Assembly (NCBI RefSeq): GCF_006334915.2
Contig: NZ_VDMA02000028.1
Coordinates: 1-64,000 of the forward strand
DNA length: 64,000 nucleotides
Reading direction: 5' to 3'
DNA from: Microbispora catharanthi
GTDB lineage: Bacteria > Actinomycetota > Actinomycetes > Streptosporangiales > Streptosporangiaceae
In this document: piece by piece, positions 59,100-64,000 of the stretch
How the letters are laid out: each line of letters begins with the position of its first letter
How positions within the stretch are numbered: the first letter of the stretch is position 1
Notes under the pieces: model-generated
Database searches by the model: none
Told to the model about the DNA's origin: nothing
What the model saw: only the letters and a program-made list of their open reading frames with translations
Translations under genes and position numbers: made by a program

Positions 59100-60650
59100 C
59101 TACGGGGCCGCGACGCCCACCGAGGTCAGCGCGGCGGAGAGCCGGCCGGCAGTCAGCTCCGCACCGGCCGCGCACACGTAACCGTCGGGACGGACCAGCA
59201 CCCAGCCGCCCGCGGCGATGCCGAGATGACGGCCGAGCCTGCTGTCAGGCCGCAGGACGCGAACCGTCAGCCATTCCCCCGCCTTCGCCGACAGCTCGTC
59301 GGCGAGATCGGCGGAGCCCGGCCCGGCGAGCAGCAGCCAGCGGGCAGCGGCGAGGTCCGCCTGCATCTGCGGCCACTCCGGGCCGGACGTGACATGCGCG
59401 GGCAGCTTGGTGATCCGTTCACCGGGCCGGGGGCCGCCGTCCCTGTCCGGGCCGGCGACGGTGAGCGGGCTGTCGGCGTAGGTCAGGTTGAGCCCGGAGA
59501 TCCCGCCAAGGATCTCCCGTTGCAGCTTCTTGCGCACCGGCGGCACCGTACGGACCACGGTGAACACGATCGGCAGCAGCCAGCCCGCGACGGAGTTCTT
59601 CAGCTGCACCAGGAATGTGGCCTTCCTGGTCGACTTGAGCAATGCCGCACCGACCGGAACGCGCTCGGCGGCGTACGTGTCGAGCAGCCTGTCCTCGGCA
59701 TGCCCGCGCAGCGCCATCGCCAGTTTCCAGGCGAGGTTGTACGCCTCCTGGATGCCCGTGTTCATTCCTTGGCCCGAGGCGGGACTGTGCACGTGCGCGG
59801 CATCGCCGGCGACGAAACAGCGGCCGACCCGCATTCTCGGGACCATCCGCTGCTGGAACGTGAACACCGAGGTCCAGGTCGGCTCGTCCACACGCACCCG
59901 TCGCCCCAGCCCCGCGCTCAGCTCGCGGCTGAAGCGCTCGGCGACGGTCGCCGGGTCGGTGCCGTGCTCGACGTTCACCGTGTCCAGCAGCCGCCACCGG
60001 CGCTCGCCGCTCATCGGCGCCATCATCATGGTGAGGCCACGGTTGCGGACCCAGTAGATGCTGTTTCTCGGCACGTCCACGTCGATCGTCGCGTCCGCGA
60101 TCAACCAGGTCTCCGCGGACTCCCCGAGCAGCTCCAGCCCGAGCTTCTTGCGGACCGTGCTGTGCCCGCCGTCGCAACCGACGAGGTAGTCCACGGCGAC
60201 GGCCTCGGACGCACCGGAGTCGTGCCGCAGCGCCGCGCGCACCCGGTGCTCGTCCTGCTCGAAGTCCTCCAGCCTGACACCCCACTCGATCTCGACGCCC
60301 TGAGCGCGCACCGCGTCCCTGAGCACCTCCTCGGTGAGCACCTGGTCGATGCAGAGGGTGAACGGGAACCGGGTCGGCATCTCGTCATAGTCGGCTTCCA
60401 GCCGAGTCAGCCTGCGCCCGTTCTGGAACAAGGTGAACGCCTGGACGCGTTCTCCCCGCCCGACCATCCGGCCGGCGACTCCCATCTGCTCGTAGATCTC
60501 CAAGGTGCGCGGATGGGTCGCGATCGCCCGGCTCGTCTCCGCCGGGCCCTGTTTGGCGTCCACCACCCGGACCCGTACGCCGCGGCGAGCCAGCTCATGC
60601 GCCAACGTCAGACCGGCGGGGCCCGCGCCGACGACGAGAACCTCGGTCAT
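59100..60650 (-). CDS. FAD-dependent aromatic hydroxylase (RdmE/PgaE class)
   Basis: A protein of 516 residues: VLVVGAGPAGLTLAHELARR, DG motif YLVGCDGGHSTVRKKLG, GD motif CFVAGDAAHVHSPASGQGMN near 285, then a thioredoxin-like domain ending RPDGYVCAAGAE. It is unlike the three large paralogues in detail and closer to the 18025 enzyme. It lies last in the operon with the two sugar dehydratases. ATG 60650 lies eight bases downstream of the 2,3-dehydratase stop. Confidence 0.85.
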   Translation of the reverse strand: MTEVLVVGAGPAGLTLAHELARRGVRVRVVDAKQGPAETSRAIATHPRTLEIYEQMGVAGRMVGRGERVQAFTLFQNGRRLTRLEADYDEMPTRFPFTLCIDQVLTEEVLRDAVRAQGVEIEWGVRLEDFEQDEHRVRAALRHDSGASEAVAVDYLVGCDGGHSTVRKKLGLELLGESAETWLIADATIDVDVPRNSIYWVRNRGLTMMMAPMSGERRWRLLDTVNVEHGTDPATVAERFSRELSAGLGRRVRVDEPTWTSVFTFQQRMVPRMRVGRCFVAGDAAHVHSPASGQGMNTGIQEAYNLAWKLAMALRGHAEDRLLDTYAAERVPVGAALLKSTRKATFLVQLKNSVAGWLLPIVFTVVRTVPPVRKKLQREILGGISGLNLTYADSPLTVAGPDRDGGPRPGERITKLPAHVTSGPEWPQMQADLAAARWLLLAGPGSADLADELSAKAGEWLTVRVLRPDSRLGRHLGIAAGGWVLVRPDGYVCAAGAELTAGRLSAALTSVGVAAP

Positions 60651-60657
60651 GGGCGCT

Positions 60658-62091
60658 TCACCACAGACCATGGAGGCAGGCGGTCAGGGTGCGTGCCTGC
60701 ACGTTGAGATAGCGGCTGTGCTGCAACAGGTCGGTCAGCTGGCTGACGGTGAGCCAGCGGTGATCCTCGGACGCGGCCAGCGGGAAGTCACCGTCGACCT
60801 CGACGACCATGTAGCGGTTTCGCGCTCGGTAGAAGCGGCCGCCTTCCTCGGATTGAACGGCGTCGTAACGGACCCTCTCCGGCGGCGCCGTCAGCACCTC
60901 GTCCAGGAACGCCGGCCGGCTGCCGGCCGGCAGCCCCTCGTAGTTCGACGGGGTGCACTGCACGGTGGGCGCCAGCTCGACCATGTCGAGATAACCGGGC
61001 TCGATCCGGGCGTGCACGAGCACGTGCAGCACGCCCTCGATGCGCTTGGTGAGGAAGGCGATCACACCCTGATCGCGTGGCGCGAACAACGGCTGCGTCC
61101 AGTTCGCGACCTCACGCGTGTTCCCCTCGACCGACACCGCGATCGTCTCGAAGTGTTTTCCTTCGGTGTGCGCGATCGTGTCGTCGCCGCGCCGCCACCC
61201 GGTGACGTCGTTCAGCGGGATGCGCCGTACGGCCAGCCGGTAGCGGGTCTTGGTCTCGGTGACCCAGCTGAGGATCTCTCCCATCGAGTGGAGCGTTCCC
61301 TCATCCCGCGCCAGCGACCGCACCAACGCCGACCGGAACCCGGAGTCGGTGCCGGCGCCGCCGGGCGTGCCGAAGGGGATGCACGACAGGACCGTCCGCG
61401 CGTCCATGTTGACCACGTTGTCCAGCTGCAGCAGCTCCTGCAGCTGGCCCAGGGTGAGCCAGCAGAAATCCGGGTGCAGCGGAACGTCCTGGGTGGTCTC
61501 CACGACGATGTTGCGGTTGCGCTTGTGGTGGAACCAGGCGCCCTGCTCGGATTGCAACACGTCCACCAGCACACGGCCGCGCCGGTCGCCGACGAAATGC
61601 TCCAGGTAGGGCACGCTGCCGCCCCTGTGGACCCTGGTGTAGTTGCTGTGGGTGGCCTGGACGGTCGGCGACAACTGCAGCAGCGGAAGATTGCCCGGCT
61701 CCATCTTCGCCTGCATGAGGCAGTGCAGCACGCCGTCGATCTGCTTGACCAGGATCCCGAGAATTCCGATCTCGGGCTGGTTGATGATCGGCTGCGTCCA
61801 CCGGGGAACCGGACCGTAGTCGGTCTGCACCTCCAGGCCCTCGACGGTGAAGAACCGCCCACTGACATGCCGCAGGTTGCCCGTGTCCGGATCGAAGTCC
61901 CATCCGTCCAACTCGGCGAACGGCACGCGGCGCACCTCCAGCACACCGGCGCGGGCTCGCTCGGCGAACCACTCGTGGAACTGGTCCGTCGGCATCAGCC
62001 GGTTGTCGCTCGTGGACCCTGACTCGGTGAAGCGGTAGTCGTGCTCCCGGTTCTCGCGCCGGAGCAAGGCGTTGGCCGGCACTTGCACCAC
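60658..62091 (-). CDS. NDP-hexose 2,3-dehydratase
   Basis: A protein of about 477 residues made of two homologous halves (about 30-240 and 270-470), each with a Trp-Thr-Gln-Pro motif (RWTQPIINQPEIGI; NWTQPLFAPRDQGV) and a PTVQ-containing strand (SPTVQATHSNY; APTVQCTPSNY), as in EvaA/UrdS/OleV. It removes the C2 hydroxyl from NDP-4-keto-6-deoxyglucose, giving the 3,4-diketo sugar that the 3-ketoreductase at 32100 would reduce. I chose the GTG at 62091, five bases from AGGAGG; GTGs at 62097 and 62088 are alternatives. Confidence 0.85.
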   Translation of the reverse strand: MVQVPANALLRRENREHDYRFTESGSTSDNRLMPTDQFHEWFAERARAGVLEVRRVPFAELDGWDFDPDTGNLRHVSGRFFTVEGLEVQTDYGPVPRWTQPIINQPEIGILGILVKQIDGVLHCLMQAKMEPGNLPLLQLSPTVQATHSNYTRVHRGGSVPYLEHFVGDRRGRVLVDVLQSEQGAWFHHKRNRNIVVETTQDVPLHPDFCWLTLGQLQELLQLDNVVNMDARTVLSCIPFGTPGGAGTDSGFRSALVRSLARDEGTLHSMGEILSWVTETKTRYRLAVRRIPLNDVTGWRRGDDTIAHTEGKHFETIAVSVEGNTREVANWTQPLFAPRDQGVIAFLTKRIEGVLHVLVHARIEPGYLDMVELAPTVQCTPSNYEGLPAGSRPAFLDEVLTAPPERVRYDAVQSEEGGRFYRARNRYMVVEVDGDFPLAASEDHRWLTVSQLTDLLQHSRYLNVQARTLTACLHGLW

Positions 62092-62138
62092 GTGCACCTC
62101 CTGACTAGGTCTGTCCGCTGGACAGGTCGGCTCGCGCG

Positions 62139-63455
62139 TCAGGCGCAGCCCGCGACGAACTCACGGATGGTTGAGGTCATGTAATCGATCATTTCGGCGG
62201 TGATCACCGGATGGACGCCGATCCAGAAGGTACGTTCGGTGACGATGTCGCTGTTGGTCAGGTCGCCGGCGACCCGGTAGGTCTCCTTGCGGTAGGCCGG
62301 ATGGCGGGTCAGATTGCCGGCGAACAGCTGGCGGGTGCCGATCCCGGCCCGTTCGAGTACGGCCACGATGTCCCTGCGTTCGAACGGCGCGCCCTCCTCG
62401 ACGGTCAGCACGAAGCCGAACCAGCTCGGATCGCTGCCCGGAGTGGGCTCGGGCAGCCGCAGGCCCTCGACGCCGAGCAGGCCGTCACGCATTCGCCGCC
62501 AGTTGCGACGCCGGGCGGCCCCGAACTCCGGCAGCCGGCGCAGCTGGGTCTCGCCGAGCGCGGCCTGCAGGTCGGTCGCCTTCATGTTGTAGCCGACGTG
62601 GGAGAAGATGTACTTGTGGTCGTAGCCGGGCGGCAGCGTGCCGAGCGTCCACTTGAAGCGGCGAGCGCACTTGTCGTCCTCACCCGGCTCGCACCAGCAG
62701 TCGCGCCCCCAGTCCCTGACCGACTCCACGATCCTGGCCAGCTGCAGGTTGTCGGTCAGGACACTGCCGCCCTCGCCGGTGGTGATGTGGTGCGCCGGAT
62801 AGAAGCTCTGCGTCGCGAGGTCGCCGAACGTCCCGGTCAACCGGCCGCCGTAGGTCGAGCCGAGCGCGTCACAGTTGTCCTCGACGAGCCACAGCCCCTT
62901 CTCCTTGGCCAGTTCCGCGATCTCGGCCACCGGGAACGGATTGCCCAGCGCGTGCGCGATCATGATCGCCTTGGTCTTCGGGCCGATGGCCTCGGCGACC
63001 CGCTCGAGGGTCGTGTTGTACGTGCTGAGCTCGATGTCGACGAACACCGGGATGAGCCGGTTCTGCACGATCGGGTTGACCGTGGTCGGGAAACCCGCCG
63101 CGACAGTGATCACCTCGTCGCCCGGCAGCAGCCGCCGGCGGCCCAGCAACGGCGACGTCAACGCGGTCAGCGCGACCAGGTTGGCCGACGAACCGGAGTT
63201 GACGAAGTGGGCCTTGCGCAGGCCGACCGTCTTGGCCAGCGCCAGCTCGAACCGCCGTGAGTAGGCGCCTGCCGCGATCCGCATGTCCAGCGCCGCCTTC
63301 ACCAGCGCGACCCGGTCGTCCTCGTCGAGGTCCGCTCCGGTCGGGGTGATCGGTGTCTCTCCTGGCACGAACGGCTTGGTGCCGATCTGCTGATGGTATT
63401 TGCGGACCTGCTCGAGGATCAGCGTCCTGGTGTCGCTCGCCATCGGGCTCGTCAT
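62139..63455 (-). CDS. NDP-4-keto-6-deoxyhexose 3-dehydratase, E1/SpnQ type (PMP and [2Fe-2S])
   Basis: A protein of 438 residues of the PLP aminotransferase fold. The usual PLP lysine is replaced by His222 in SFYPAHHITTGEGG, and the four [2Fe-2S] cysteines of the E1/SpnQ family are at Cys195, Cys253, Cys255 and Cys263 (DWGRDCWCEPGEDDKC). It removes the C3 hydroxyl, leading to a 2,3,6-trideoxy sugar. It needs a reductase partner (E3 type) not seen here. ATG 63455 follows GGGAG-TG-GGAG. Confidence 0.85.
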   Translation of the reverse strand: MTSPMASDTRTLILEQVRKYHQQIGTKPFVPGETPITPTGADLDEDDRVALVKAALDMRIAAGAYSRRFELALAKTVGLRKAHFVNSGSSANLVALTALTSPLLGRRRLLPGDEVITVAAGFPTTVNPIVQNRLIPVFVDIELSTYNTTLERVAEAIGPKTKAIMIAHALGNPFPVAEIAELAKEKGLWLVEDNCDALGSTYGGRLTGTFGDLATQSFYPAHHITTGEGGSVLTDNLQLARIVESVRDWGRDCWCEPGEDDKCARRFKWTLGTLPPGYDHKYIFSHVGYNMKATDLQAALGETQLRRLPEFGAARRRNWRRMRDGLLGVEGLRLPEPTPGSDPSWFGFVLTVEEGAPFERRDIVAVLERAGIGTRQLFAGNLTRHPAYRKETYRVAGDLTNSDIVTERTFWIGVHPVITAEMIDYMTSTIREFVAGCA

Positions 63456-63545
63456 CGTGACTGTCTCCCACTCCCACTTTCGTGGCGCGGGTCCGGCGTA
63501 CGCGGAAGATGACACACCTCCCTGCCGTCCCTGCCGTACCGGACT

Positions 63546-64000
63546 TCAGTGTTGCGGCAACGGTTGGAAGGCCCCTCGATGCCCGCTCGAAGGCCGCGTT
63601 CCCGCGGTCCGCCAGAGATCTCCCAGCGTCTCGTCGACCGGCCACCGCGGCGTCCAGCCGAGGATGTCCCGCGCGGCCGTGACATCCGTCTGCTCCCATG
63701 CGATCCCGGCGGACCGGGTGGCACGCGAGTGTTCGAGTTCGTGGACAGTGGCCGGCACGCCCGCGATGGCGATCAACCGCTCGACCAGATCCCGGACGCT
63801 GAGCGCCGTTCCCCGGCCGATGTTGACCACCCGGCGCGGGGCCGGCGCCATCTCGGCCGCGGCGAGGACCGCGCCGGCCACATCTCGAACGTCCACGACA
63901 TCCCGCTCGTCGCGGAGCGAACCCAGGGTCAGCTCCACACCGCGGCCGTCGCGTGTGGCCAGCGCGTCGGCCACCTGGCCGAGCAGGCTCTGCGCGGGCT
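63546..64000 (-). CDS. NDP-hexose 4-ketoreductase, C-terminal part (runs off right edge)
   Basis: The visible 150 residues match the C-terminal part of extended SDR sugar reductases: DVVDVRDVAGAVLAAAEMAP, VVNIGRGTALSVRDLVERLI and DVTAARDILGWTPRWPVDET. It would set the C4 stereochemistry in the last step. No start codon is needed as the frame is open to the edge. A SARP box lies inside its last codons. Confidence 0.8.
   Translation of the reverse strand, partial: PAQSLLGQVADALATRDGRGVELTLGSLRDERDVVDVRDVAGAVLAAAEMAPAPRRVVNIGRGTALSVRDLVERLIAIAGVPATVHELEHSRATRSAGIAWEQTDVTAARDILGWTPRWPVDETLGDLWRTAGTRPSSGHRGAFQPLPQH
63565..63597. promoter_or_regulatory. Candidate SARP box upstream of the 3-dehydratase operon
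   Basis: TGGAAGGCCCC, TCGATGCCCGC and TCGAAGGCCGC start at 63565, 63576 and 63587, 11-bp phase, 110-140 bp before the minus-strand ATG at 63455. It lies within the end of the upstream coding sequence. Confidence 0.5.

Noticed and set aside
1-64000. CRISPR arrays, tRNA or rRNA genes, phage integrase or attachment sites
   Set aside because: None seen by eye on either strand; short tandem repeats are present but are not spacer-repeat arrays.

Overview
The window is high-GC actinomycete DNA. The evidence is overwhelmingly G/C third positions, a SARP regulator, bldA-type TTA codons, a mycothiol-type amidase, and a type II polyketide locus. The large secreted ThuA/PQQ-dehydrogenase/PKD protein would fit Streptosporangiaceae-like organisms, but I cannot name a genus from sequence alone.

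Positions 1 to about 16.6 kb are ordinary accessory chromosome: a secreted multidomain sugar dehydrogenase, a DJ-1/PfpI protein, a gene graveyard (an alpha/beta-hydrolase start fused out of frame to a ROK tail, then an IS630-type transposase relic), an alpha/beta hydrolase, MFS permeases, an LmbE amidase, two small regulator-controlled loci (ArsR-like and WYL), an alanyl-tRNA editing protein and a secreted tripeptidyl aminopeptidase.

From about 16.8 kb to the right edge lies a glycosylated type II aromatic polyketide cluster. The core is KS-alpha, chain-length factor and ACP (37.7-40.4 kb). Processing enzymes are an ActIII-type ketoreductase, two separate didomain aromatase/cyclases, a SnoaM/KynB-fold cyclase and a FabL-like SDR. 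Starter or precursor supply comes from an acyltransferase with an atypical motif, an acyl-CoA carboxylase beta subunit and an acyl-CoA ligase fused to two ABM-type oxygenase domains. Tailoring is heavy: six FAD monooxygenases, a P450, a PPOX flavoprotein, three methyltransferases, a B12-binding radical SAM enzyme and a SnoaL-like protein.

A deoxysugar pathway is present: 2,3-dehydratase, 3-ketoreductase, E1/SpnQ-type 3-dehydratase, 3,5-epimerase, and a 4-ketoreductase cut by the right edge. It predicts an L-configured 2,3,6-trideoxy sugar or a mixture with a 2,6-dideoxy sugar. There is no canonical glycosyltransferase in the window; two paralogous DUF6365-like proteins with a GT-B look are the best candidates.

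Three control layers can be read directly. (1) A large SARP with an in-frame TTA codon. (2) 11-bp-phased TCNA direct repeats in seven intergenic promoter regions plus one just upstream of the 3-dehydratase gene; these look like the SARP regulon. (3) A TetR repressor whose 22-bp palindrome lies between the -35 and -10 of its own promoter, with a near-identical copy 23.7 kb away at a drug-efflux MFS gene. Strong hairpin terminators separate the convergent transcription units. The cluster probably continues past 64 kb, since the first sugar genes, a glycosyltransferase of usual type and a KSIII are not seen.
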